In this document: positions 29,295-40,879 of the stretch, piece by piece
Layout of the letters: each line of letters opens with the position of its first letter
How positions within the stretch are numbered: position 1 is the stretch's first letter
Assembly (NCBI GenBank): GCA_027577595.1
Contig: JANBRJ010000019.1
Span: forward strand, 62,001 to 126,000
Length of the DNA stretch: 64,000 nucleotides
Reading direction: 5' to 3'
Origin: Coemansia sp. RSA 487
Lineage: Eukaryota > Kickxellomycota > Kickxellomycetes > Kickxellales > Kickxellaceae
Notes under the pieces: model-generated
What the model was told of the DNA's origin: nothing
What the model saw: only the letters and a program-made list of their open reading frames with translations
Database searches by the model: none
Position numbers and translations under genes: made by a program

Positions 29295-32200
29295 TTAAAG
29301 CTTGATCTTGAGACGGCGAAGAGGACGCCTCTTTCTAAGGAAGTTGCGAACCGGCCCATAAACAACCAGAACCTGCCAAAGGTTTGATGCGACCATGTTA
29401 CCAATCGAGTAACCCCACAGCGTCCACTTGGCATATGTTGGCAATACATTGTGACCGAGCGGAATGTTGTATGGCTCAATATACACATTCGGCGGTTTGT
29501 ATCCTAGACTGCGCAGGACATCAGGATCACCGCAGTTGACACGGAATGTGCACGACAGAGCGCTGGGAGGACCAAGCTCAGCATATGACATCATGATAAT
29601 GAGCATAGCCCAGATTCCAAGGAGAGCCGGATTGTAGAACCATGCGCGGCGGTACTGGTAGCCGTAGTTGACAAGGAAGCCGTTGTTGATGAACTGGTAG
29701 ATGACGACGTAGGTCAGAATGGCAGCCTCGTAGTTGTCACCTAGAAGCCACCACTGGATCAAGTTGACAGTTGTAGAGTCAAACTCGTGGCACCTGAAAA
29801 AGTCCTGGCGGTAGACCCACACCCAGATGCAGGCCATAAAGCACCAGTTGATAGCAACAACGCCAAGAACGGACGAGAGAATCTCGGGGCCAAGAATACG
29901 AGAGGTTGGGCGGTACTTGGATAGCTTCTTTGCAGTCGGCAGGAACGTAACCGTGATGGCCATGGAAGTAGCAATCAGCGAATCGATAACCATCCACATA
30001 TTCTGGGACATCGAGTCGGCGTGATAGAAAGTGATCAGCTTCGACATGGTCATCGTTGTACCGTAGAGAATGAGCGCGCGGTAGTTTGCAAACGAGGTGG
30101 CCAGGCCAGCGCGGCTCTGGAGCAAAAGCTCAACACAGGACATGATTGAGCGGTTGCTCGAGGCAAAGGGAGAGACAATCGAGGCTTCGGCATCAGAGAG
30201 CGCCAGACCGACGTGGGAGGCACGCAGAGCACCGCAGTCATTGCCACCGTCGCCGCACATTGCTGTAATACCGCGCTCCATATGAAGCTTCACGCAGCGC
30301 ACCTTGTCGTCGGGCTGCATGCGCGCAAAGATGCGGGTGTTCAGAAGCAGCGATGAAATCTGTCCAATCTGGTCAAGATACCTGAATGCCACACCAGTAA
30401 CGGCAAGCTCGGTGGTTGGGAAGCCATCGGGACCCGTTGCTTCAAGCAGGGGCAGAACGTCGCCGACCTCCTCGTTGGTGTCCACGTTGGTCCAGAACAA
30501 AGCGCCAGTCTTCTTGCTGATGTCGCCTAGAATAACAGTGTTGCCGGAAGGAACCATGCTGCACTGGCGAGCAATGTACACGCCGGTCAGTGCTGTGTCC
30601 CCGGTAATCATGACAGTGCGGGTCGAGCCTTCCTTCAGCTCCTTGATAGCTTCGTTGGTATCCGGCTTGAGCATGTTCTTAAAGACCAGGAGGCCGGCAA
30701 ACGCGCAACCAGCTTCCATCTCCTCCTGCGAAAGGTGGCGAAGATCCTCAACCGATCCATCAAATACCTTGTGAGCAATGGAAAGAACATAGCATCCCTC
30801 GCTTGCAAGGCGACTGCAGGTGCTGTCATAGTCGACAGGAACAGAGCTGGCTGCGCAAATGTTCTTGATGCGTTCAAACGAACCCTTGACAAACACGTGG
30901 ATCTTTCCAGTGAGCTCGTCTTGGATAGCGACGGACATTGACGCGCGGGCATGCACAAACTCGAAACGGCGCACAACATGGAGGGTGCCAAACGACGAGT
31001 TCTCCGGTGGGTCAAACCGATCGAGATATTTTGGCTCCGTTCCGAGATTCCACTTGGATGCACGGAACTGCTCGATATCGACGGGGTTACCAATAAGCTG
31101 TCCGTTGAGATCTGTGACAGCGTGGCAGCTAGCGATTGCTTTCTGGAGGATATCGTTGCTTGACACAATATCGCCATTAAACGGCTGGAACACCGCGTTT
31201 TGGCCATTGGCCACCGCTTCCGCTGTAGACTGCACTCCGTAGAACTCGAGTCCTTCCTTTGTCAGTGTTCCGGTCTTGTCAAAGCAGAAGATCTGTACCT
31301 TGCCCGCAAGCATAATGCGCTGCGGATCAACACAGAATATGTTCTTCTTCTTGAGACGATAGGCAGCCATCGACTGCCCAGCAACAAGGCCAGCGGGAAG
31401 CAGAGGCGAGCAAGCCTGCATCATACAGAACATCGAATAGAAGTAGGTCGCGGTCGGAGAGCTCTGGTACAAGTACACCGCCATGGCCATGCAGAACAAT
31501 GCGTACACAACCAGAATCAGGAAGACAACCTTGAGCTCCTCGTTGAAAATAAACGATATTGGCTGCGGGAAGAGGATCTTGCGCACAAGCTTGCCCTTGT
31601 CGGAAGCTGTTCCGGTAAGGCGGACAAGAGCAAGGACGTGATCGTCAGTCAGGAAATCACCGCTCGAGTTCAGCAGTGGTTGGACCTGACTCACGATGGT
31701 ACCGGCGTACAGCTGGTTGTTCTTGTTTACACTGGCGCTGAATGGAGTGTCGTCGACGCTCACAGGGAACTTGCGGATAGGAAGCGCCTCGCCAGTCAAC
31801 GAAGCCTCGTCCATGATTGCGTTGCCGCTAACCAGGATGCAGTCACAGCTCATATGCATACCGGCGGTAAGCCTGATCACATCGCCAGGAACAAGGTCGC
31901 GCGTCGACCGCTCAACCCATTCGCCATCGCGGCGCACCATCAGGTGGTCGTCCTGCTCAGCCATTCTCTTCAGGCGCTCCTCAGAAAGCTTGCGCACAAT
32001 CATGCCAAATCCAAAGGCAATCAGGATGATGCCGGTGTCGACAATACCAACCTTCCAGTACGCATCGTAGTAGAAAAGAGGCATCGCCAGCAGCTGGTAC
32101 AGCGCAATAAAGTTGGTGATCTGGCGGACAAACGCCCAGAACCAGTTTGGAACTTGGACTTCGATAAAGTTGGGACCGATAAGCTCGGCACGAGTAGCCG

Positions 32201-33974
32201 CCTCCTGCTGCGTCAGACCGCCCGCCTTTGCGGTAAAGTCGCTGTTCTTTTCGCCAAGCGAGAAAGAGTAGGGCGCAAACTGGTTTTCGTTGTCGTCAAA
32301 CACAAAGCGCGTGCACTGGAATGTAAAATACTTGCGTCCGTTCTCGGTCTTGTACAGCGGGCAGGTCGATACATTCCAGTCCCAGCCCAGCATATGCTCC
32401 ACAGCCTTGGCGATCTTTTGAACATTGTCCACAAGGATGTGCTTCCTTCCAGAAAGCATAATCTCAGCCTCGATCTTGTGCTCAATGCAAACAAAGCTGC
32501 CAGTATGTGGCAGCGTCTTGATGCGGAAGAAGTTGCGTAGGTGGTTGCGGGTAACTGTCACAGTGACGACAAGGAAAACAAAGAGGCACCACATAACGAT
32601 GAACGTCTGGGTGTTGAGCGTGCAGTCGTCGTACGAGTAGATGCAAGTACCCCTCTCCGGAGTGCCGGGCATGCTGCCATAGTAGTCGGCAGAGATGACG
32701 ATAAGGAAGCAGAACCATACCAGCGCAAGCATCAGAAGCAAAAAGCTCATGGCGGTGCCAAAGATGTTGTTCTTGAAGCCGCTGAGACGGATGTCGTTGC
32801 TCAAAAGATCATTGGTATCTTCGGATTCGTCGTCGCCTGCGATAGCCGCGCCGCCAGCTTTCTGCTTTATCGCGTCTCCGCTGCCGCCAGAGACAACAAG
32901 CGGGGCAGCCTTGCCTTCTGCCACATTAGGACTATCACTGTTGGAAGCCAACGACGAACTGCTGGTGCTGGCCTTCCCGTAGGTGCCCGCAGAACCACGC
33001 CTGCCAAAGAATTCCATGATAAGCTTGAATGCGTACCAGATGCCAAGCAGCGCAATGTAGCCAAACAGAATAGTAAACACGGCAATCCACATGGGCTCGC
33101 GGAAAGTGTACATTTCCTGTGGCTCGTCAGTAGGGCATTCAGCCCAGACGCCAGCGTATCCAGAGCCACTGGTGCCTTGCCGTGGCCAGTTGTCTTTCCA
33201 AGTGCCAAAGTCAGACTGGTTGGAGATATCAGCCTCCGAAGAGCACGCATCACGAACCTGCTGCTTCTCCTCCCAATGATAGAGCTTTGAGATGGTCACA
33301 TTTGAAAGAAGTTGGCATGGGATAAGCGTTTTGGCTGCCGAAGGAATGTTCTTGGTCTTCCAGCCACAGAAGCACGGATTGTTGTTATTGATTTCATCAG
33401 TACAATCGTCGTGGCACTGTCCGTCATGGCAAAGCTTTTGGTTGTTGGGGCAGCTGGCCTCCTGGGGGCAGTTACCAATATCGTATACGCAAATGGCTGG
33501 GCACGCCAAGTTCTGGTCAAGCTCCGGAGGACAAAGGGATCCGTCAGCTTTATACTTGTTGACTACAGTTGCAGGAAATAGACGCAACCGGTAAATAAAA
33601 AAGAAGTAATATTTGTAAAATATAAATGTCAGTTGCTGTGTAAGTAAAAAAGGCAGTGTGGGAAAATAAATTGAAGAAAGCAGTCACTCTTCAAGCAGGT
33701 TTTTTTTTTGGGATGCGTGCCAAAATGAGCCGAGCCGTAACCGCAATATTGGTAGTGCAATTAACAAATGAGCCGAAATCCAGCGGCTATTTATATGGCA
33801 TAGCAAGTGAAAAAACATATGATAATACGTACCAGTATTCCATTGTGGCTTTGCGAAAGCCGTTGATGGCACTAACGACAGCACAAGCAGAAACGCCAGG
33901 ACAGCTGTTGGGACAGCAGCCCAGCGACGCCCGTGTTCACGCTTTATGCGTAGGTTGAGGTCGGGGCGTAACAT
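29295..33974 (-). CDS. P5-type (P5B-like) ATPase with Cys-rich lumenal domain, copy 1
   Basis: Two exons, 33974-33833 and 33562-29295, around a 270-base intron (GTACGT donor, CTGTAG acceptor, phase 1), give 1469 residues. Exon 1 encodes a signal peptide (core AVLAFLLVLSLV, cleavage after about residue 41). Then comes a ten-Cys domain at about 56-118 (LCP, ACPAICV, NCP, SCPNNQKLC, NPCFC), extra membrane helices near 165-195, 290-320 and 330-355, and the ATPase core. The core holds SLTGEALPIRKF (dephosphorylation TGE), FCFDKTGTLTKEGLEF (phosphorylated Asp about 809), VMITGDTALT and MCGDGGNDCGALRASHVG, the last typical of P5 ATPases. The TM4 motif reads SPLLP instead of the usual PPALP. P5B pumps act in vacuoles or lysosomes, often on polyamines; the substrate here is unknown. 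A paralogue lies at 47.2 kb. Confidence 0.92.
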
Positions 33975-36900
33975 TGTCAATAAAAAACCCCTTGGCAGCA
34001 GAATAAAGGATTATTGTGCTGGGCCGTATTCGTCCTCAATAGATGATTTTAGATTAACAAAGCCCTTTGGAGAGAAAATACAACAATGTGATATTGTTTG
34101 TCTCCTGAGTCTACAGTTGTCAATAACACTCCAGAAAATATTTTAGAATACATGGAACAAAGGCCGTGGGAGCACAAGGCAGAAAATTGGCAAAGCGAGG
34201 AACACGATTATTAGTAAAGAGAAGTACTGATAGAGTAAGCAGAGCCATAAATGCCGCGTAAATAAAACACATCCAGGGAGGATTGCATCAAAGATAACGT
34301 ACGCTGACTTGGTTTATAGAATAGGGAAAGAAAATAGAGATATCACTCCGTGGAAATACACTCGCGAGAGCTTGTGGCACGTTTGTCCAAGATAACAAAA
34401 TGAGCATGAACCGCAAAAAGTTTACAGTAACAGACGAAATTATCAAATATTAAAGAGTATGTTTATAAAAAAAACTTCGTGGAAGCTCGTTAAAGCTAAG
34501 CGATAATGGAGACGGGTATCAGAACGGCGCGCTAGCTTCCAACCCTTTATATATATATGGTGGCGCAAGAGGAGCAGCAGACTTGTGCTTGAAGGAGATA
34601 CCATCCGTTGCCTCCCCTTTTCCCCCTATTTTTGCGTTCTTTGCTAGACAGCTACTTTCCATGCAAGGTAAATAACCCGAAGCTTTTCATTATGCTCGGC
34701 GCTGCAGTGCCAAACAACAAATATACCTTTATTCGCCAGCTTGTGCGCTGTCGTCACCTTCTAAAGCTTCTTCAGTTTGTATGCATACATACGTATTCGC
34801 GATGCACTTTGAAAAGCTATAGATAATTGTCTGCAAATCCTAAGACTCGGTTGGTTAGCAACATTATCCTTCGAAACTGCTTTTAAGGACACACACACCA
34901 TTGGCCTCCAGGAGGGCACGCTTAGTCCTAAAGAGGAAACACCAGATATACTCTTCTTGGATGCTGGCGATTATGTTACGTGTGTAACAAAAGCAGCCCT
35001 AGTATTATTGATACTTGAGTGATACCAAAATATAGGCCAGGAAAGGCCGACAGAATGAAATATACGGTAATCAGGTGCAGAAAATGTAATTACTTTTTCA
35101 GTTGTTTGGTTGTCTGTTTTGATTGGCAGGCGGTGTACATCATTTCTATGCGCAATGATGACATGGGAATCTGAGCGCAATTACATTTGATTGCACTAGC
35201 TTTTTGCGGAACTAAAAGCAACTAAAAGCATGCTCAAGCCGGAGGATTATTGGTTGGCCATAAAATCAGGTGTCTGCGCCTTTCTCTTTTTGGAAATCCA
35301 GGAGAGAAAGTCATACGTCGACTTAAACGCAGGAGTAGGGTGTCCATAGTTGTCTGGCAGGATACAAAGTCGGTGTGCAGGCGGACGATTCACGCCGCAT
35401 GTACGTATAGAGAATAATCGGTATTGGTGCGTTCAAGCAAAACAATAGAGATAGAGACGACTGCGATCGGCAAAAAGATGTTTGTATGGCAGTGTCAGCA
35501 AGCAATGCCACCAGTCAGCTGAGGCTACCAGAAGAACATAATCTCCATCAACGCATGCAATCGATATCTACCAATCTATCAACAGATGGCATGTGTTGTT
35601 GAAAAATAGAGGATGAATCGCCAGTAGGCTGTTCTCTTTCCTCTATTTTTGACAATGCGAAGAAAATCATAGTGAGAGACACCGCAAGCTATATCACAAT
35701 ATGCGCATGTGCCATTTTGGTGTTTTGGAAGTGTTACTTGGATGGCGAGCAGAAATCATCAACATCTCTAACAACACCGGCACGTTTCCGCCGCCATTCG
35801 CAAAAACAAACGGTACTACAAGCAATGCAATCAAATGAAATGGAATTTATCAACAGATATACCAGTTTTTGGCGACAAGCTCGTCCATACGCGTGGTCTG
35901 TGTTGGATATCCAAGTGACTGCCCAAAGTTTCGGAAGAAAATACATGTTTGGAAATATGTTGAAAAGCAAGCTGATCCATGTGTTATGCAATGGAGGTTA
36001 CAGTTCAAATCCAATACATGCGGAACTGTAAAGGTCGGCTTTCCGGGCACAGAAAAAAAAGCAGGGGGATCTTTCCGAGATGCGTCGGACTTGAACCACC
36101 TCCAACTTTCCACGGTAATAGTGTTTGCAGCTTCAATGGATATCCAGATATGTGTGTTGCGAAAGCACAGCAACATCACCCAGATGGGCAAAAAAAGCCT
36201 GCACGTTTTCGCTAAATATGGCTCGTAGCTTGAACATGTCAAATCAAATCAGACGCGGGTTAATCAACGTGATATCATGTTACCGTAATCAGACGCACGT
36301 GGCAGTGAATCGATTGTTTCGAAAGACTATGTGATGTGTGCTGATTGGAGATAATTTTGACACCAATGTCACGGGAACAGCTGCGCATTGGCTGTAGGGT
36401 CTGAGTATGAAACAAATAAAAGAAAAATGAAGTTTTTTTTCGCCTTCTCTCCGTCGTCTTGCTTTCTGTATAAAGGCTTTCTTTTCCCGCTTTGTCTCGG
36501 CGTAATAAAAATAAAGGTAAGTCCTTCGCTTTTTCCTTGAGCGCGTGAACAGAAATTAACAGAAAGTCCTTTTTATTTCGTAATCGAAAAGGATAACGCT
36601 ATCTCGCCCATCCTATTACACGTGATGGCTGAGGCAGAGAAAAATATCAAACCATAAGTGTACGATTGGCATGCGGAAATGGGCAGTAGGTATAAAAAAG
36701 AGACTGTTTGGGCGGGAGATTTCCCACTATATATACTGCGATTGAAAATTTTTACCTTTTTTGTTTCCCTTTCCATTTTTTTATAAATTAAATAAAGTGC
36801 TTGCTGTTTCTCCCCCTTTTTGCTTGCTGCACTTTAAACAATCCTGATAGTAGCATACTCTGTAAATATACAAGTGCGCTGTCCAAAATAAAAATAAAAT

Positions 36901-37070
36901 AAAAACAGAAATACCCTTAATACTGTTGCATTTTTCCAACACGAATAGAAACCAATCCATCTATTAGTATATAACCACCCCTCCCACTTTGCAAACCTAC
37001 CCTTCTCCCCCCTCCGTTTTGACGCGTGAGTATACTAAGCGGCCTATTGCTTTCTCTTATTTTACGATTA
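33975..37070. other. 3.1-kb spacer with no recognised gene
   Basis: AT-rich and gene-poor. Overlapping short frames on both strands at 35.67-36.24 kb have no start context or family and are contradictory, so none is called. An isolated tRNA B-box-like GGTTCAAGTCC sits on the minus strand near 36095-36105, without a tRNA fold around it. A TATA run at 34541-34556 and another at 36728-36735 are promoter-like. From 36780 the plus strand turns T/C-rich, as in leaders elsewhere. Confidence 0.45.
36728..36735 (+). promoter_or_regulatory. possible TATA element of the TBP gene
   Basis: TATATATA about 340 bases upstream of the TBP ATG, at the edge of the T/C-rich leader. The position suits a TATA box with a long leader. 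No other gene is nearby on this strand. Assignment is inferred. Confidence 0.3.
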
Positions 37071-38034
37071 ATGGCCTTTGTTACTCCTTCGAGCAGCCAA
37101 GGCGGTGTTGTCCAGACCGTCAGCCACCACTCTTTGAGCCTTCCCATGTCCGCATCGGCGGCAAATGGCATTGGCCAGAAGAAGGCGGCAGCCGATCCCA
37201 GCGTGTCCTTTGACACCGGTTCTCAAAACAACACCGCCGTGCCAGCAGAAACTCAGCAGGAGAGCACTGATGTCTCTGGCGTTGCTGGCATTGTTCCGAC
37301 GCTGCAGAATATTGTGGCCACGGTCAATCTGGACTGCCGTCTTGACCTAAAGACCATTGCGCTGCATGCTCGCAATGCAGAATACAATCCAAAGGTAAGC
37401 ATTAAGCACGTGTTCTACTGCTGGTATTACTTTTACTTTGCTTAACATGTCTGTAGACGGGCAGGCAACAATTGCTGCATTGTTATATTGTGGTTATTTG
37501 AAAGAGTTTGGATTAAAAACAACCATGTCTTTTTCTATCTGAAATGATTTATATCTTTCCAAACAACTTGCGGTGGGGAGGAATGTGGGTTCATCTTTCT
37601 AGCGTTTTGCGGCAGTCATCATGCGCATTCGTGAGCCAAAGACCACAGCACTTATCTTTGCGTCCGGCAAGATGGTTGTCACCGGAGCAAAGTCCGAGGA
37701 CGACTCCAAGCTTGCCGCACGCAAGTACGCGCGTATCGTCCAGAAGCTTGGGTTCCGCGCAAAGTTCACAGACTTTAGGATCCAGAACATTGTTGGGTCG
37801 TGCGATGTAAAGTTCCCCATCCGCCTCGAGGGCTTGGCGTACTCTCATGGCAAGTTCTCGAGCTACGAACCAGAGCTGTTCCCAGGGCTTATCTACCGAA
37901 TGGTCAGACCCAAAATCGTTCTGCTCATCTTCGTCTCGGGCAAGATTGTGCTGACTGGAGCCAAGGTGCGCGAGGAGATATACCAGGCGTTCCAGGCCAT
38001 CTATCCTGTGCTCACAGAATTCCGAAAACCATAG
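37071..38034 (+). CDS. TBP: TATA-box-binding protein TBP
   Basis: Exons 37071-37394 and 37603-38034 (208-base intron, GTAAGC donor, CTAG acceptor, phase 0) give 251 residues. A variable N-terminus of about 72 residues rich in Ser, Ala and Gln is followed by the two TBP repeats. Repeat 1 starts [16 protein letters not shown] and crosses the intron at [19 protein letters not shown]. Repeat 2 starts [20 protein letters not shown] and ends [14 protein letters not shown]. The DNA-intercalating Phe residues and basic stirrup residues look conserved. TBP nucleates RNA polymerase I, II and III preinitiation complexes. The intron lies in the first TBP repeat. Confidence 0.97.
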
Positions 38035-38561
38035 AGCTTTCTTCAGATCTGTCTGTCTCTCTCGTCGATTCATCATTGCTCGTTTTCTTTTCATTTTCCA
38101 CAGTCAAGCTCATATTGCATAGCGCGGGGCCATGTAAGGTGTTGCAAGTCTTGGAAAAGGAAGAGCTGCGTTCTCAGGTTAAACTTTCCTTACAAACTAC
38201 TTTTTATCTAAAAATCGCTTTGCCTTTATTTGTCGCTGTTTGAAGCGTTCTTTCTTTTCTATTCTCTTAAATGTACACTAAACTTTATTACTTTTCGGAA
38301 AGTACAAGACAAAACAAACCGATGACGCGTGTCTGTTTTATCTGAAAGCGCTGGTTGAAGAGAAATTCAGAGCTGTAGACGAGAAAGATGAGAAAAAAGT
38401 ATTTGTGCTCTTTTTTTCCTTTACATTTTCTCTATCTCATTAAACATCTGCTTTCCCACCCTCTCTCCACATTTACTCCATTACACCTTGTTTTGTAATA
38501 CTAAAAAAAAAGCCAATACTGCTTCTATAGCCCAGGCCTCCTCATTCTTTTGACTAAGCCA
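38035..38561. other. spacer and pyrimidine-rich leader of CSN6
   Basis: About 530 bases between two plus-strand genes. It is CT-rich on the plus strand (38400-38520), with no coding frame. Confidence 0.4.
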
Positions 38562-39842
38562 ATGTTAGCACGAGATTCCGCAGCCGCAGTGCTTCATCCG
38601 CTGGTTCTTTTGAACATTTCGGAGCATGCGACACGTATGGCAGCGCTAGTACGCTGCAACAAGGGTGCCAACACAAGTAGTGGAACACAAGCAGCAGCAG
38701 CAGCAGCACTGCCGCCACTGGCGGTTGGAGCACTGCTTGGGAACCAAGTCGAGGGGCGGTACGAGGTTTTCCTATCGTTTGAGCTGAAGGTGGAAAAGGT
38801 AAACGGCGAAGTGAACATCGACTCACAGCACTTTGAGATCCGGCTTGATCAGCTGAGAGTGATCTTTCCGAACCACGAGTTCATCGGATGGTACGTAGCA
38901 AGCTCGAGCCTTCATCTTTCGCCGCTTATGCTGGAGCTGCACACCAAGCTAGTCTCTAGTAACCCGTCTGCGCTGCTTCTTGTATTTGATGCGAGCTTGG
39001 CGGGCGAACAGTCCGATGGGCTAAAGTATTCGCTGCCCGTTGCAGTGTACGAGACGAAACAGCCAATGCCGATAAGTCGGGCCAAACTGCAGGACGGGAA
39101 ACAGGCGGGCGATGGCGGAGAGGAGAGCATACCAGAGTACTACGTTGAGGTATTTGACGAGAACCGTGGCGTAATAAGCGGCGACCAGAGCACTGTGATG
39201 GCATCGAAGCTTGCACCGATGCGCATCGTGATAGAGTCTGGCGAGGCTGAGCGCATAGCTACAGAGCATGTGGCAAACATCTCGCGGACTGTTGCGGACG
39301 ATGGCGTAGCCACTGTGGGAGGCAATGGCCAGGGCGCGCAAGCAGGACCTGCCAGCGGAGGAGTCACAGGTAGCACGCCCCAGATAGCGACGTTCCTGGC
39401 GAGCCAGCGCATCGCGATCGAGATGCTCCGGAGAGACTTGGGTGTGCTCAAGACATATGTGGGCGATGTAATCAACGGCAAGGCGCCGTTTGACCCGGAC
39501 GTGCTGCAGATCGTGCAGCGGGTGCTGAGCAACCGGCCTGTGGTCAAGGACGATGCGATGTTTGAGCTGGCTATGGCACAGGAGGAGACAAACTACCAGA
39601 TGGCGTCGTACCTTGCCAGCATCACAAAGGCGGTGGCTTCGGTGCGGACCGTGTCGTTCAGAGCCAACACTGCGCTGGAAGCTGCGCGTATCACCAACAC
39701 TCCTAAAGTCAACCCGAATCAGGACAGCATGTTTGATCTGGGTATGGGCGGAATGATGACGATGATGGGTGGCAGCAGCGGTAGTGGAATGGGTCGTCGA
39801 TTAGGTGGCCGTTCGAGGGGATTTGGCGGTGATATGCGTTAA
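38562..39842 (+). CDS. CSN6: COP9 signalosome subunit 6
   Basis: A 426-residue MPN-minus subunit of the COP9 signalosome, which removes NEDD8 from cullin-RING ligases. The ATG at 38562 (MLARDSAAA) is used; the frame above it starts at TTG. The N-terminal MPN domain (about 10-145) begins VLHPLVLLNISEHATRM and contains VGALLGNQVEGRYEV, IGWYV and VAVYET, but no zinc-binding JAMM motif, as expected for CSN6. The C-terminal half has AERIATEHVANISR and then FLASQRIAIEMLRRDLGVL, the helical bundle of the family. The last 30 residues are Gly/Met-rich (MFDLGMGGMMTMMGGSSG) with Arg-Gly repeats, an extension absent from animal CSN6. Confidence 0.92.
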   Translation: MLARDSAAAVLHPLVLLNISEHATRMAALVRCNKGANTSSGTQAAAAAALPPLAVGALLGNQVEGRYEVFLSFELKVEKVNGEVNIDSQHFEIRLDQLRVIFPNHEFIGWYVASSSLHLSPLMLELHTKLVSSNPSALLLVFDASLAGEQSDGLKYSLPVAVYETKQPMPISRAKLQDGKQAGDGGEESIPEYYVEVFDENRGVISGDQSTVMASKLAPMRIVIESGEAERIATEHVANISRTVADDGVATVGGNGQGAQAGPASGGVTGSTPQIATFLASQRIAIEMLRRDLGVLKTYVGDVINGKAPFDPDVLQIVQRVLSNRPVVKDDAMFELAMAQEETNYQMASYLASITKAVASVRTVSFRANTALEAARITNTPKVNPNQDSMFDLGMGGMMTMMGGSSGSGMGRRLGGRSRGFGGDMR

Positions 39843-40060
39843 ATGTCTGTGACTCTTGATAATTTACATATCTTTTTCAAAAAAAAAAATTGGATTTTGT
39901 CGCCTCTTTTTTCCTTTTCGATTGTTTGTTCTTTTATAGCTCTACTAGTGCTCTAGCATTCATTATTTTCTTTCAAAAAGGGAGTAATATAAGAAGCGAA
40001 TTTGCACGTTCGCGCTCGCACGCTCACATTTGTAGTCACTTACAAGACCCGAAGCGTAAA

Positions 40061-40879
40061 ATGGCGTCAATTCCGCCCAGCCAGACGCTCTACATTCGCA
40101 ATTTGAATGACAAAATACAAAAGGACGTACTAAAGCGAACGCTATACGAGGCATGTGTCGGCTACGGGCGGATACTGGACATAGTGGCTCTCAAAACCAT
40201 AAAGATGCGGGGCCAGGCCTTCATAGTGTTCGAGGACATTGCCACGGCAACAGTAGCGTTGCGGCAACTGAATGGGCGGGCGGTGTTTGGACGGGCGATG
40301 AATGTCGAGTATGCACTGTCAAAGTCCAACATCGTTGCGCAGCAGGATGGGACGTTAAAGTACGGAGAAGAACGCACACATATGAGCGCAAAGGAGCGGA
40401 AGCGGCTGCTTGGTATTACCGACGGCAGCAGCGCAGCTACTGCCAAGCGTGGACCGGAGGACGAAGCGGGAGATCAAGAGCAAGAAGAGGACGGCCACCT
40501 GGCTAAGAAGCAGGCAGTTGGCGAGAACTCTGATTCCGATGCCGAAGACAGCGACGGCAGCAGCGACGTTGGGCCACTACCACCATCTATTGATAGCAAC
40601 GGCGATCGCAGATCGGCAGACCGAGCAGGCGCTGAGGATGAGCAGATGCCGAGTCAGACACTATTTGTCAGCAATATCCCAGAGAGCGTGTCTGCCGAGA
40701 TGCTGGGCGGTCTGTTCCAGCAATACGTGGGGTTCAGGGAAGTACGGCTTGTCGCCGGGAAGGGCGGTGTGGCGTTCATAGACTACGAGAGTATTGAATC
40801 GGCCACAGCAGCACGTAAGGTGCTCGACGGTTTCAAGCTATCGGCCGATCAGGCCATGAAGGTCGATTTCTCTCGTTGA
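40061..40879 (+). CDS. U1A/U2B''-type snRNP RNA-binding protein
   Basis: A 272-residue spliceosomal protein of the SNRPA/SNRPB2 (Msl1) group, which binds a stem-loop of U1 or U2 snRNA. RRM1 at about 6-85 has the RNP2 motif LYIRNLNDKI and the RNP1 motif RGQAFIVF, with the KMRGQAF segment specific to this group. A charged linker of about 100 residues (EDEAGDQEQEEDG, SDSDAEDSDGSS) separates it from RRM2 at about 195-272 (TLFVSNIPESVS, GGVAFIDYE), which runs to the C-terminus as in this family. The ATG at 40061 is the first that leads directly into RRM1. The sequence alone does not decide between U1A and U2B''. Confidence 0.92.
   Translation: MASIPPSQTLYIRNLNDKIQKDVLKRTLYEACVGYGRILDIVALKTIKMRGQAFIVFEDIATATVALRQLNGRAVFGRAMNVEYALSKSNIVAQQDGTLKYGEERTHMSAKERKRLLGITDGSSAATAKRGPEDEAGDQEQEEDGHLAKKQAVGENSDSDAEDSDGSSDVGPLPPSIDSNGDRRSADRAGAEDEQMPSQTLFVSNIPESVSAEMLGGLFQQYVGFREVRLVAGKGGVAFIDYESIESATAARKVLDGFKLSADQAMKVDFSR

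Noticed and set aside
36090-36110. A tRNA B-box-like GGTTCAAGTCC on the minus strand
   Set aside because: No matching acceptor stem, D arm or anticodon arm could be folded around it.
35672-36242. Overlapping open frames on both strands near 36 kb
   Set aside because: They contradict each other, none has a recognisable domain or convincing start context, and lengths are within chance for such sequence.
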